64,000 nt of DNA from Paucibacter sp. KBW04 (GTDB lineage Bacteria; Pseudomonadota; Gammaproteobacteria; Burkholderiales; Burkholderiaceae_C): NCBI RefSeq assembly GCF_003852425.1, contig NZ_QAJN01000008.1, positions 310,001 through 374,000 of the forward strand, in the 5' to 3' direction. Positions within the stretch are counted from its first letter, which is position 1, and each line of letters starts with the position of its first letter. The position numbers were made by a program, and so were the translations under genes. Of the stretch, positions 7,732 through 16,427 are shown piece after piece. The notes below the pieces were generated by a model. The model was not told the DNA's origin and did no database searches. It saw only the letters and a program-made list of their open reading frames with translations.

Positions 7732-9369
7732 ATGCAAGAAGTCGAAGGCAGCGAGGTTTCCTGCGAACAAATCCACCAATGGTTGGCTGCGGCCAACGCC
7801 CAGCGCCAGGCGAATGTCGAGCTGGGTCTGAATCTGGCCAGCCTGGCTTGGGATGCCGCTCGGCTACAGGGTTATCTGGCCGAACATTTGGAGGCGGGCT
7901 GCTTGCGCGCCTTTTTCCTGTTTCGGCGTGGCGAGATGCAGGAAATGCTGGCCGCCAGCCACAAGCTGCTGCCCATGTTGCGCGAGCAGGGCAGCACGCC
8001 GCGTCTGTGCGAGTTGCTGCGTTGGATGGCCTTTGCCGCCGCTGATCTGGGTTTGTTTGAGGAGGCGCTGGCCTCGGTCAACGAAAGCCTGGCCCGCGCC
8101 CGTGAGCTGGGCGACAAACGCCTGATCGCCGTGGCCTTGAACGCGGTGGGCGCCTGCCTGGAGCGCATGGGCGACCCCTGGCAGGCCGAGCGCCTGATGA
8201 ATGAGGCGGCTGCCTTGCTCGGTGAGGCCGCCAGCGACTACGAGCGCATGGTCTCGCACAACAATCTGGCCACGGTGGCCCTGGGCATGTTCAATCTGCT
8301 GCGCCATAGCGAGCAGGCCGAGCATCAGCGCGAGCGCAAGGAGGCCTTGCAACGCGGCAGCCACCATGCCCAGGCCGTACGCCCCCATGCCCTGGCCTTG
8401 GGTGAGAGCTATTTGCTGGCGCTGAGCGATGCCAATGGCGCGGAGATCTTGCTGCACCAGGGTGAGCTGGCGGCGGCGCAAGCGCTCTTGAAGGGGGCAT
8501 TGGCCAATGCTCATGAGTTTGGCTATGTGGCCCTGATCTGGCGCATGCGCTGCACCGAGGCCGAGATCGCCCTGGCCCAGGACGAGGCCGAGCAGGCCAT
8601 GCGCGTCCTGAGCGAGGTGCTGACCGAATCGGCCGGCCGGGCCAAGGCCAATATCGCGATGCGCTTGCACCATGCGGCCTACCGCGCCTGCAAGCGCCTG
8701 GGGCGCATCGAAGCGGCCCTCGGCCATCTGGAGTGTTACCAAGGCCTGGAGCGTGAGCGCAGCGTGACCCAGCTGATGGCCCAGGCGCGCTTTTTCTTCA
8801 GCCGTATGGAGGCCGAGCGAGCCCTGGACCTAGCGCCGGCCAGCAGTAGCCCGGTGAGCCGGCCCGCTGCCGAGGAGGACGAAAGCCTCTTGCGCGACCC
8901 GCTCACCGGCCTCGGCAATCTGCGCTGCATGGCGGCGCGCATGCCCGGCCTGATCCGCCGCGCCGAGCAGGAGGGCGGTGCCCTGACCCTGGCCTTGATT
9001 GATGTGGACCGCTTCAAGTCCATCAACGAGAAGCATGGCTCGGCCGTGGCCGACCGGGTCTTGCAAGAGTTGGCCCAGATGCTGCGCGACAACACCCGCG
9101 GCAGCGACCTGCTTCTGCGCTGGGCCGGCGAGGAGTTTTTGGTCGTGCTGCCCGACACGGTGGCCGACCGCGCTTTCGAGGTCTGCGAGCGCCTGCGCCA
9201 GGCGGTGGAATGTTTCCCCTGGAGCCAGCTGGCGCCCGAGCTGGATGTGACTCTGAGCATAGGCCTGGCCAATGCGCCGCCCTATGCCACCGATCTGCTG
9301 GTGGCGCGTGCCGAGAGCGCCATGTACCGCGCCAAATACCTGGGCCGCAACCGCGTCGCCCTGGCCTGA
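7732..9369 (+). CDS. TPR-like sensor diguanylate cyclase with AGEEF active site
   Basis: 545 residues with no signal peptide or membrane segment. Residues ~20-370 are helical repeats of tetratricopeptide type (for example ALASVNESLARARELGDKRL). A GGDEF domain fills ~389-545, starting DPLTGLGNLR. The active-site loop reads AGEEF (465-469) and an RxxD inhibitory site (RGSD, 456-459) sits five residues upstream. The usual GHxxGD segment is altered to GSAVAD, so catalysis may be weakened, although AGDEF-type enzymes can be active. It would make cyclic di-GMP in response to a protein partner bound by the repeats. Convergent with a second GGDEF gene. Confidence 0.85.
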   Translation: MQEVEGSEVSCEQIHQWLAAANAQRQANVELGLNLASLAWDAARLQGYLAEHLEAGCLRAFFLFRRGEMQEMLAASHKLLPMLREQGSTPRLCELLRWMAFAAADLGLFEEALASVNESLARARELGDKRLIAVALNAVGACLERMGDPWQAERLMNEAAALLGEAASDYERMVSHNNLATVALGMFNLLRHSEQAEHQRERKEALQRGSHHAQAVRPHALALGESYLLALSDANGAEILLHQGELAAAQALLKGALANAHEFGYVALIWRMRCTEAEIALAQDEAEQAMRVLSEVLTESAGRAKANIAMRLHHAAYRACKRLGRIEAALGHLECYQGLERERSVTQLMAQARFFFSRMEAERALDLAPASSSPVSRPAAEEDESLLRDPLTGLGNLRCMAARMPGLIRRAEQEGGALTLALIDVDRFKSINEKHGSAVADRVLQELAQMLRDNTRGSDLLLRWAGEEFLVVLPDTVADRAFEVCERLRQAVECFPWSQLAPELDVTLSIGLANAPPYATDLLVARAESAMYRAKYLGRNRVALA

Positions 9370-9385
9370 GCGGGGCTTCGCGGGC

Positions 9386-10567
9386 TCAGCCCAGATCGCG
9401 GGCCTGCACCAGATTGCGGCCCTGGGCCTTGGCCCGGTACATGCCCTGATCGGCGCGGTTCAGCACCGCGTCGGCGTTGGCGTCGCTGGGCTGGGCCTCG
9501 GCGATGCCAAAGCTGGCCGTCAGCGGCCAAGACCGGCCCTGCCAGCTGAACTGGCTTTGCTCCAGCATCCAGCGCATGCGCTCCGCCACCAGGGCCGCGC
9601 CAGCCAGATCGGTCAGCGGCAGCAGCACGCAGAACTCCTCACCGCCCATGCGGCCCAGCCTGTCGACATCGCGTACCGAATGCCCCAGCACCTCGACCAG
9701 GCGCTGCAAGGCGGCGTCGCCGGCCGCATGGCCCAGGCTGTCGTTGAGCTGCTTGAAGTGATCCATATCAATCATCACCAGGGCATAGGGCTTGCCGCGT
9801 TGCAGGCGCAGATGTTCGGTCTCGATGGCCTCTTGCAGAGCGCGTCGGTTCAGCACCCGGGTCAGTGGGTCCTGGCGGGTCAGCAGCTGAATCTGCAGGA
9901 TCAGCTTCATCAGCACCAGAAAAGCCAGGGTGGCATTGATGACCAGATTCATGGCCAGGCTGGACCAGAGAAAGGTCAGATTGGCGCGATCGGCATCCAG
10001 CAGATCGGGGGCATAGGCCTCGCCCTGGGAGAAGGTCGCCAGGGCGCGCTGCGCCAGCAGGGCACAGATGATGAAGAGCGGCCCGGACAATAGCGCGCTC
10101 AGCCCGGGCTTGACGCGGGTGCGCAGCTGCCGCCAGGTGTCCAGGCCGGCCAGCAAGGCCAGCAGGGCCAGGCCGCTGAACACGATGCGGCTTTGCGGCC
10201 GCAAATCCCCCACATAGGGCAGCGTCGCCAGCGCCGCGACGGCGCACAACCAGATGAACAGGCCGCTGCGCCAGGCCAGAGGTTTTTGGCCCAAGGCCGG
10301 CATGCCGGCGCGCAAGGCCGCCAGACCGGCCAGAGACATGGCGTCCGAACCCCAAAAAGCCAGCAGATCCGGGGCTACACCGCGCAAGGCATGGCTGGCC
10401 AGGGAGCCGGCCAGCAGCAGATTGGACAGGGCCATGCAGGCCGAAACCTTGGGCACCACATTCAGGGAGCTGGCCATGGCGGCCCAGAACACGCTGGCCA
10501 GTAACAGAATCAGCACCATGGCGGCCAAAAGCGTGAAGGGGTCGGCGGCGAGCGGGCTGCTGCTCAT
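9386..10567 (-). CDS. Membrane-bound diguanylate cyclase
   Basis: 393 residues. About six to seven hydrophobic segments occupy residues ~10-235, with no recognised sensor family. A canonical GGDEF domain follows: DPLTRVLNRR, metal aspartate in MIDMDHFKQLND, GHAAGD, and GGEEF preceded five residues upstream by the inhibitory RxxD (RDVD). It should synthesise cyclic di-GMP at the inner membrane. Its ATG overlaps the TGA of the upstream GGDEF gene (10564-10567), so the two are translationally coupled and look like a tandem duplication with diverged sensor parts. Confidence 0.9.
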   Translation of the reverse strand: MSSSPLAADPFTLLAAMVLILLLASVFWAAMASSLNVVPKVSACMALSNLLLAGSLASHALRGVAPDLLAFWGSDAMSLAGLAALRAGMPALGQKPLAWRSGLFIWLCAVAALATLPYVGDLRPQSRIVFSGLALLALLAGLDTWRQLRTRVKPGLSALLSGPLFIICALLAQRALATFSQGEAYAPDLLDADRANLTFLWSSLAMNLVINATLAFLVLMKLILQIQLLTRQDPLTRVLNRRALQEAIETEHLRLQRGKPYALVMIDMDHFKQLNDSLGHAAGDAALQRLVEVLGHSVRDVDRLGRMGGEEFCVLLPLTDLAGAALVAERMRWMLEQSQFSWQGRSWPLTASFGIAEAQPSDANADAVLNRADQGMYRAKAQGRNLVQARDLG

Positions 10568-11790
10568 AGCGTGGCGGCTCGCAGTTCCGGGGCGTCGGCG
10601 CAGACACGGTCACGGCCCTGGGCCTTGGCGCGGTAGAGCAGGTCGTCGGCCATGGCCAGGGTTTTGTCGCCCTGGGGGTCGTCTTGCAAACAGGGCATGA
10701 CGCCAAAGCTGGCCGTCATGGTCAAGGCCTGACCCTGCCACAGCAGGGGCTCGCTGCGCAGGGCCTGGGCCATGCGTTCGGCCACCATCTGTGCATCGGC
10801 CAGGGCGGTGTGGGGCAGCAGCAGGCAGAACTCCTCGCCCCCCATGCGACCGAGCTGGTCCAGCGCCCGCATATTGGCGCGCAAGACCTGGACCAGGTGG
10901 CGCAGGGCGGCATCGCCGCAGGCATGGCCGTGCTGGTCGTTGATGCGCTTGAAGTGATCCACATCGATCATCACCAGGCAATGGCTCTGGCCGCGTTCCA
11001 CCTGGGCTTGCAGGCGGCGCAGCTCGGCGCTGAGGGCGCGGCGGTTGAGGGTGTCGGTCAGGCCGTCGCGCAGCGTCATGTGCTTGACCCGGCCGATCAG
11101 GCGTGCCACCACCATGCCTACCAGGCTGATGCCTATGCACAACTCGATGAAGAGATCGGTCCAGGCCAGGGGCACGCTGGGCAGGTCTTCACGCAAAAAC
11201 CACTCACGCCACTGCGGCAGCCAGGACAAGGCCAGGGCCTGGCCCAACATCATCAAGGCCCACAAGGCATAGGGCATGCACAGCAGCAGGGTGACCAGCA
11301 GCGGCTGTTCGGCAACCCGGCCCGCCAGCACATCGCGAAAAGCCGTCAGGGCCAGCAAGCTCATGCACAGTGACAGCACAAGCAGGCCCGCATCGGCCTG
11401 GCCCAAGCTGCTCAGCAGCAGGCTGCCCAGCACCGCGCCCGCCGTGAGCAGGCCCAGCGTGCTGAAGTGAAAGCGCAAGCGCATCAGCTTGCGCACGCCC
11501 AGGGCCAGCAAGGCCATGCTGATCACCAGGGGCAGCTCATTCATCCAAGGCCCCAGGGCTTGGGGCCAGAGCTTGGAGCAGCTGGGACAGTAGAGCCCGG
11601 GAATGGAAACGAGGTTTGCGGCAAGCAGCAAGAGGCTGGCCTGGGGAGCGATGCGGAAAAGACGCCCCATCGCCAGCCAGACAAAGGCCATGAAGCCGTT
11701 GAACACGGCAATCACCAGCATCAAGGTGTTGGCGTCAAAAGGCGGCATCGAGGAGGAGGGGGCAAACGGGCATGAGCTGCCCCCCATCAT
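10564..11790 (-). CDS. Membrane-bound diguanylate cyclase
   Basis: About 408 residues from the ATG at 11790, which has a weak AAGGGG upstream. An ATG at 11748 (MPPFDANTLM) is an alternative without a clear ribosome site. The N-terminal ~220 residues are multi-span membrane. The GGDEF domain has DTLNRR, MIDVDHFKRIND, GHACGD and GGEEF, plus an RxxD site (RALD) five residues before it. It shares architecture with the downstream gene at 9386-10567, to which it is fused by an ATGA overlap. Predicted function is cyclic di-GMP synthesis; the signal is unknown. Confidence 0.87.
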   Translation of the reverse strand: MMGGSSCPFAPSSSMPPFDANTLMLVIAVFNGFMAFVWLAMGRLFRIAPQASLLLLAANLVSIPGLYCPSCSKLWPQALGPWMNELPLVISMALLALGVRKLMRLRFHFSTLGLLTAGAVLGSLLLSSLGQADAGLLVLSLCMSLLALTAFRDVLAGRVAEQPLLVTLLLCMPYALWALMMLGQALALSWLPQWREWFLREDLPSVPLAWTDLFIELCIGISLVGMVVARLIGRVKHMTLRDGLTDTLNRRALSAELRRLQAQVERGQSHCLVMIDVDHFKRINDQHGHACGDAALRHLVQVLRANMRALDQLGRMGGEEFCLLLPHTALADAQMVAERMAQALRSEPLLWQGQALTMTASFGVMPCLQDDPQGDKTLAMADDLLYRAKAQGRDRVCADAPELRAATL

Positions 11791-11908
11791 CACAACTCAA
11801 CCCCTTCTGCACAAGAGCGCGGTGAACTGTTTCGTTACGGATTCACGCTCTCTTGAGCCAGGGCTGGATCGGTCGGATTCGCTGGGCCTCGGTCGGCCCT
11901 GATAGGCA

Positions 11909-12916
11909 TTAGCGCCGCTCCACCACCACCGTCTCCACCGCCAGGGCTTGGCGCACCCGCTCGGCCGCCTGGCGCGCGTCCTCGCGGCTGGCGTAGGGGC
12001 CGGCTTGCAGGCGATGCAGGGCACGGTCCTTGAACACCGCCAGCAGCGGCGCCATCCAGTCGGCCTCCTGCACCAGTTTCTTGCGGAAGGACTCCGCCCC
12101 GTCCAGCCGGCTGAAAGCACCGAACTGAATCCAAAAGCCCGGCGCCGCCACCCGCGGCATGGGCGCCGGATTGCCGGCCGAGACCGGCACATCGGCCACC
12201 GGGCCGGGCAGGGCGGCCGCAGGCGGCGCTGCCAGCTGCTCGGTGCGGGTCTGCTGGGGGGCGCCGACCGGCTCGGCGGCGGCGTAAACAGGCGCTTCAT
12301 CCCCGCTGCGCTGCCAGGCGCCGCTGCGAATGTCTTCGTAGGTGATGCGCTCCACCTCCACCTTGGCCACGCCGTGCAGTACGCCCAGCTTGAGGGCGGC
12401 GGTGTAGCTGAGGTCGATGATGCGGCCCTTGTGGAAGGGCCCGCGGTCATTGATGCGCACAATCACCTCGCGCCCATTGGCCGGGTTGCGCACCCGGGCA
12501 TAGCTGGGGATGGGGATGGTGGCATGGGCGCCGGTCATGGCGTACATGTTGTAGATCTCGCCGCTGGAGGTGGGGCGGCCGTGAAATTTCTTGCCATACC
12601 AGGAGGCCAGGCCGGTTTCGACCAGGGGCTTGTCCTCGGTGATGGGCTCGTAGCGCTGGCCCAGCACCTCGTAGGGCTTGTTGGGCCCGCCCTTGCGTAT
12701 GGACTCCAGCTGCGGGCTGGCATTGGGCACTTTGTCCAGATTGGCTGGGATGACGGCCTCGGGGCCGTCTTTGTCGGGGTTGGGCGCCGGGGCGGGGCGT
12801 TTGCTGACGGCGCCAGCTGTGGGTTTGCTGGGCGCGCGGCTGGCGCAGCCGCCCAGGCTCAGGGCCAAGGCCAGGCTCAAACTCAGGCCAAGCGGCAGGG
12901 AAGGGAAATTTCGCAT
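11909..12916 (-). CDS. rlpA: RlpA lipoprotein, septal-ring lytic transglycosylase with SPOR domain
   Basis: 335 residues from the ATG at 12916; upstream in-frame codons lack a signal peptide. The N-terminus has a lipoprotein signal ending LSLGGC, placing it in the outer membrane. The double-psi beta-barrel RlpA domain follows (GLASWYGKKFHGRPTSSGE, then YARVRNPANGREVIVRINDR, GPFHKGRIIDLS), and a SPOR domain ends the protein (FWIQFGAFSRLDGAESFR, LHRLQAGPYASREDA). RlpA cleaves denuded glycan strands at the septum, and SPOR binds those strands. The Pro/Ala-rich linker between domains is typical. Confidence 0.93.
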   Translation of the reverse strand: MRNFPSLPLGLSLSLALALSLGGCASRAPSKPTAGAVSKRPAPAPNPDKDGPEAVIPANLDKVPNASPQLESIRKGGPNKPYEVLGQRYEPITEDKPLVETGLASWYGKKFHGRPTSSGEIYNMYAMTGAHATIPIPSYARVRNPANGREVIVRINDRGPFHKGRIIDLSYTAALKLGVLHGVAKVEVERITYEDIRSGAWQRSGDEAPVYAAAEPVGAPQQTRTEQLAAPPAAALPGPVADVPVSAGNPAPMPRVAAPGFWIQFGAFSRLDGAESFRKKLVQEADWMAPLLAVFKDRALHRLQAGPYASREDARQAAERVRQALAVETVVVERR

Positions 12917-12969
12917 GGGCGCAAGTATGCTTTGCCCAAGGGCAACGCTAAACAAGTCCCTCGTGCGCT

Positions 12970-13074
12970 GCGCATCCCCGCTTCGGGCGCCCAACGGCGT
13001 TGCAAATCCTCGCCATAGCTGCGGCTATGGCTGTGGTTTGCGCCTTGTTGGTCATCCCGAACCGGGGCGCGCCG
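12970..13074. repeat. Long imperfect palindrome (intergenic hairpin element)
   Basis: About 105 bp forms an imperfect inverted repeat centred on 13012-13031 (GCCATAGC, loop TGCG, GCTATGGC). Outer arms contain GCAAATCC/GGTTTGC, CCAAC/GTTGG and CCCCG..TTCGGG matched to CCCGAACCGGGG. It lies between rlpA and the FAH-family gene. It resembles in design, not in exact sequence, the elements at 52,031 and 63,279. Confidence 0.6.
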
Positions 13075-13135
13075 CATCACGGGGACTTATTCACCGTCGC
13101 CCAAGACTTTCCATCACTGAGCAAGGCAGATTCCG

Positions 13136-13834
13136 ATGACTCACTATGTCTTCCCCCCGGCCGAGCAGGCCAGTGTGGCCGTGCGCGGCAGCAGCGCCCG
13201 TTATGCCGTCAGCCGAATTTTCTGCGTGGGCCGCAATTACGCCGCTCATGCCCGCGAGATGGGCAGCGACCCGGACCGCGAGCCGCCTTTCTACTTCACC
13301 AAGCCGGCCAGCGCCCTGACGCCTTCCGGCAGCAGCGTGCCCTATCCGCCCGGCACGCAAAACTACCACTACGAGATGGAGTTGGTGATCGCCATCGGCG
13401 CGCCGGTTTTCAAAGTTAGGCCTGAGGCCGCGCAGGCGGCGGTCTGGGCCTATGCCGCGGGCCTGGACATGACGCGCCGCGATTTGCAGGCCGAGTCCAA
13501 GGCGGCGGGCCGGCCCTGGGACACGGCCAAGGGCTTTGAGCAGTCGGCCGTCATCAGCGAGCTGGTACGTGCCAGCGAGACCGGGCCGCTCACACGTGGC
13601 CGCATCAGCCTGGCGGTTAATGGGGTGACGAAGCAGCAGGGCGATCTGGCCGACATGATCTGGAACGTGCCCGAGATCGTGGCCAACCTCTCCCAGCTCT
13701 ACCACTTGCAGCCGGGTGATCTGATCTACACCGGCACGCCCGAGGGCGTGGGCCCGGTCATGCCGGGCGATGTGATCACCGGCGAGATCGAGGGGCTGAG
13801 CAGTCTCTCGCTCACCGTTATCGAGCCCGCCTAA
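13136..13834 (+). CDS. Fumarylacetoacetate hydrolase-family protein
   Basis: 232 residues, the size of single-domain FAH enzymes such as fumarylpyruvate hydrolase, acylpyruvase and oxaloacetate decarboxylase. Conserved segments are FCVGRNYAAHAREMG, FYFTKPASAL, the metal-binding YHYEMELVIAIG, and DLIYTGTPEGVGPV near the C-terminus. Catalysis is Mg-dependent C-C cleavage or decarboxylation of acylpyruvate-like substrates. The exact substrate cannot be decided because no aromatic-degradation genes flank it. It is 34 bp upstream of nadC and may share its transcript. Confidence 0.85.
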   Translation: MTHYVFPPAEQASVAVRGSSARYAVSRIFCVGRNYAAHAREMGSDPDREPPFYFTKPASALTPSGSSVPYPPGTQNYHYEMELVIAIGAPVFKVRPEAAQAAVWAYAAGLDMTRRDLQAESKAAGRPWDTAKGFEQSAVISELVRASETGPLTRGRISLAVNGVTKQQGDLADMIWNVPEIVANLSQLYHLQPGDLIYTGTPEGVGPVMPGDVITGEIEGLSSLSLTVIEPA

Positions 13835-13868
13835 AATTCGCGTCCCTCGCTACCAACTGCCATCGCCC

Positions 13869-14735
13869 ATGTTCAGCCATAACGAAACCCTGGAAGAAGC
13901 CCGTGCCCGCAATATCCGCGAGGCGCTGATGGAAGACATCGGGGTGTGCGACTGGACGGCCCAGCTGGTGCCGGCCGGCCGCCGGGTGCGGGCCCATGTG
14001 CGGGTGCGCGAGCAGGCGGTGCTGTGCGGGCGCGATTGGTTTGAGGGCGTGTTCCAGAGTCTGGACCGCAGTGCGCGCATCGACTGGTTGTACGCCGAAG
14101 GCGCCGAGATGCAGGCCGACAGCATCGTCTGCCGCATCGAGGCCGATGGCCGCGCCCTGCTCTCGGCCGAGCGCCCGGCCTTGAACTTCATGCAACTGCT
14201 CTCGGCCACGGCCACCCTGACCCATGCCCATGTGCAGGCGATTGCCGGTGCCAGCACGAATCCGCGCGGCTGCGTGGTGCTGGACACGCGCAAGACCATC
14301 CCCGGTCTGCGCCTGGCGCAGAAGTACGCCGTGCGGGTGGGCGGTGGCGCCAATCAGCGCCTGGCCCTGTATGCAGGCATCTTGATCAAGGAAAACCATA
14401 TTGCCGCCGCCGGTGGCGTGGGCGCGGCCCTGCGTGCCGCCCAGGCCTTGCAGTCCGGCGTGGATATCCAGGTCGAGGTGGAAACCTTGGCCCAGTTGCA
14501 AGAGGCGCTGGACGCGGGCGCGGTGAGCGTGCTGCTGGATAACTTCAGCGAACCCATGATGCGCGAGGCCGTGAGCTTGAATCAAGGCCGCGCCTTGCTG
14601 GAAGTCTCGGGCGGCGTGGCCCTGGATCAGCTGCGCTGGATCGCCGCCACCGGCGTGGACCGCATCTCCATCGGCCGCCTGACCAAGGATGTGCGGGCGG
14701 TGGACTACTCGATGCGGGTGGACGGGCCGCTCTGA
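13869..14735 (+). CDS. nadC: Nicotinate-nucleotide pyrophosphorylase (quinolinate phosphoribosyltransferase)
   Basis: 288 residues, normal NadC length. It shows the N-terminal ALMEDIGVCDWTAQLV, the core ERPALNFMQLLSATATLT, the signature CVVLDTRKTIPGLRLAQKYA, LIKENHIAAAGGV, and IQVEVETLAQLQEALDAG with VLLDNFSEPMM. It makes nicotinate mononucleotide from quinolinate and PRPP in de novo NAD synthesis, in the cytosol. nadA and nadB are not in the window. Confidence 0.95.
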   Translation: MFSHNETLEEARARNIREALMEDIGVCDWTAQLVPAGRRVRAHVRVREQAVLCGRDWFEGVFQSLDRSARIDWLYAEGAEMQADSIVCRIEADGRALLSAERPALNFMQLLSATATLTHAHVQAIAGASTNPRGCVVLDTRKTIPGLRLAQKYAVRVGGGANQRLALYAGILIKENHIAAAGGVGAALRAAQALQSGVDIQVEVETLAQLQEALDAGAVSVLLDNFSEPMMREAVSLNQGRALLEVSGGVALDQLRWIAATGVDRISIGRLTKDVRAVDYSMRVDGPL

Positions 14736-14751
14736 GCCGCCGAGCGGCAGC

Positions 14752-15486
14752 TTATTTGTTGAACCAGTCTTCGTCGGGCAGCCCGGCGAAGACCTTTTTC
14801 AAGCCACCGCCCCAGCCCTCGCGCAGCTTGTTGAAGTAGGGGTCGCTGGCGGTGATGCGGTGCGGCTCGGCCGGTGCGAAGCTGTCGGCCTTGTAGAGCA
14901 GCATATCGATGGGCAGGCCGACCGAGAGATTGCTGCGAATCGTCGAGTCGAAGGACACCAAGGTGCATTTGGCCGCTTCGGCCAGCGTGGTCTCGATATT
15001 CACCACCCGGTCGATGATGGGCTTGCCGTATTTGGACTCGCCGATCTGGAAGTAGGGCGTGTCGTCGGTGGCCTCGATGAAATTGCCCTGGGCGTAGACG
15101 TGGAAGATACGCGGGCGCTCGCCCCGGATCTGGCCGCCGACGATGAAGTTGCCGCCAAAGTCCACGCCCTGGCCCAGGCTCTGGGCATTGGCGTCGCGAG
15201 CCACGATCTCCTTCACCGTTTTGCCCACCAACTCGGCCACGTCATACATGGAACGGCGGTTGTGGAGATGGTCTTTCTCGATGTCCAGGCGCTGGCGCAG
15301 CAGGCTGACGACGCTTTGGGTGGTGGCTAGATTGCCGGCGCTCAGCAAGGTGATCAGGCGCTCGCCGGGCACCTCGAAGATGCTCATCTTCTTGAAGGTG
15401 GCGATCTGGTCGACGCCCGCATTGGTGCGTGAGTCCGAGGCGAACAGCAGGCCCGCATTGAGGCGCATGGCGACGCAATAAGTCAT
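14752..15486 (-). CDS. Anbu proteasome-like peptidase
   Basis: 244 residues. The protein starts MTYCVAMRLNAGLLFASDSR; after methionine removal Thr becomes residue 1, the N-terminal nucleophile of proteasome beta folds, and the conserved Asp (SDSRTNAG) and Lys (TFKKM) follow as expected. Length and wording match Anbu, the ancestral bacterial beta-subunit homologue that forms open helical or lock-washer assemblies. It is last in an operon with an ATP-grasp protein, an alpha-E protein and a transglutaminase, the usual Anbu partners. Protease substrate is unknown. A peptide-making and peptide-trimming role is proposed in the literature. Confidence 0.92.
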   Translation of the reverse strand: MTYCVAMRLNAGLLFASDSRTNAGVDQIATFKKMSIFEVPGERLITLLSAGNLATTQSVVSLLRQRLDIEKDHLHNRRSMYDVAELVGKTVKEIVARDANAQSLGQGVDFGGNFIVGGQIRGERPRIFHVYAQGNFIEATDDTPYFQIGESKYGKPIIDRVVNIETTLAEAAKCTLVSFDSTIRSNLSVGLPIDMLLYKADSFAPAEPHRITASDPYFNKLREGWGGGLKKVFAGLPDEDWFNK

Positions 15487-15589
15487 AGAACGATGTGGCT
15501 ACAGCAAAGGGAGAAAGACGGGCCGCCCGGGCCTGAGCCGCCGGCAGCGCGAAGTCCGATTATCCCCGCTTGAATTGAGAAAGCCCCGA

Positions 15590-16417
15590 TCACGCCTGGG
15601 TTTGGCCCTGGGCCAGCGTGACTTGTACCGCGGCTTGCATGGCTTCGGCGCCGCCGCCCAAGCGCATGCCACGCACCGGGCAGGCATCGAGATAGTCCAG
15701 GCCGATCGCCAGTTTGACGTAGCGTGCATCGGCCAGGCATTGGTTGGAGACATCGAAGCCCAGCCAGCCGCCGCCCTCGGCGGCCGTGCCGGGCAATCGC
15801 ACCTCGGCCCAGGCATGGCTGGCCACATGCTCGGCATCGGCCGCCAAATAGCCGCTGACATAGCGGGTCGGTATGCCCAGCAAGCGGGCACAGGTGGCGA
15901 AGACCTGGGCATGGTCTTGGCACACGCCCAGATGTCGCGCAAAGGCTTCGGCCGCCGGCGTGGCGGCATCGGTGGTGCCGGGGGTGTAGGGCATTTGCAG
16001 GGCCAGGGCTTCCAGCAGGGTGAGCAGGCCTTGCATGGGGTCGGCCGCCACGCGCTGGGCATGTTCGGCGGCAAAGGCGCGCAGGGCTGTATCGGCCTGA
16101 GTCAGCGGTGAATCGCGCAGGAATACGGCGGGGGGGAAGGGGCCGTCGTCGGCGTCCGGCTGCGGCGCGGCGTCCTCGGTCTCGATCACGCCGCTGGCAT
16201 GGAGGTGGATCTCGCTGTGCGGCTTGTCCAGGGTCAGCACATGCATTGCATTGCCGTAGGCGTCGAGGCAGCGACTGGCCTTGGCCGGCAGGCTCAGCTC
16301 CCACTGCAGGACGCGCTGGCGTGCGCCGTTCACCGGCGTCAGGCGCAGGTACTGGGTGCTGCGCTTGACGGGGCTGGCGTAGCGGTAAACCGTTTCGTGA
16401 TGGATGGCGAGGTGCAC
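15590..16417 (-). CDS. Transglutaminase-like cysteine protease-fold protein of the Anbu locus
   Basis: 275 residues from a GTG start (16417), 10 bp after the alpha-E gene. An N-terminal transglutaminase-associated beta domain (HHETVYRYASPVKRSTQYLR) precedes the catalytic core. The triad is visible: Cys in RHLGVCQDHAQVF, His in ASHAWAEVRLP, and Asp in WLGFDVSNQCL. Such bacterial proteins are probably peptidases or amidases rather than cross-linkers. It accompanies Anbu, alpha-E and circularly permuted ATP-grasp proteins in many betaproteobacteria, which supports a shared peptide-processing pathway. Confidence 0.9.
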   Translation of the reverse strand: MHLAIHHETVYRYASPVKRSTQYLRLTPVNGARQRVLQWELSLPAKASRCLDAYGNAMHVLTLDKPHSEIHLHASGVIETEDAAPQPDADDGPFPPAVFLRDSPLTQADTALRAFAAEHAQRVAADPMQGLLTLLEALALQMPYTPGTTDAATPAAEAFARHLGVCQDHAQVFATCARLLGIPTRYVSGYLAADAEHVASHAWAEVRLPGTAAEGGGWLGFDVSNQCLADARYVKLAIGLDYLDACPVRGMRLGGGAEAMQAAVQVTLAQGQTQA

Positions 16418-16427
16418 GGTTGCTGCC

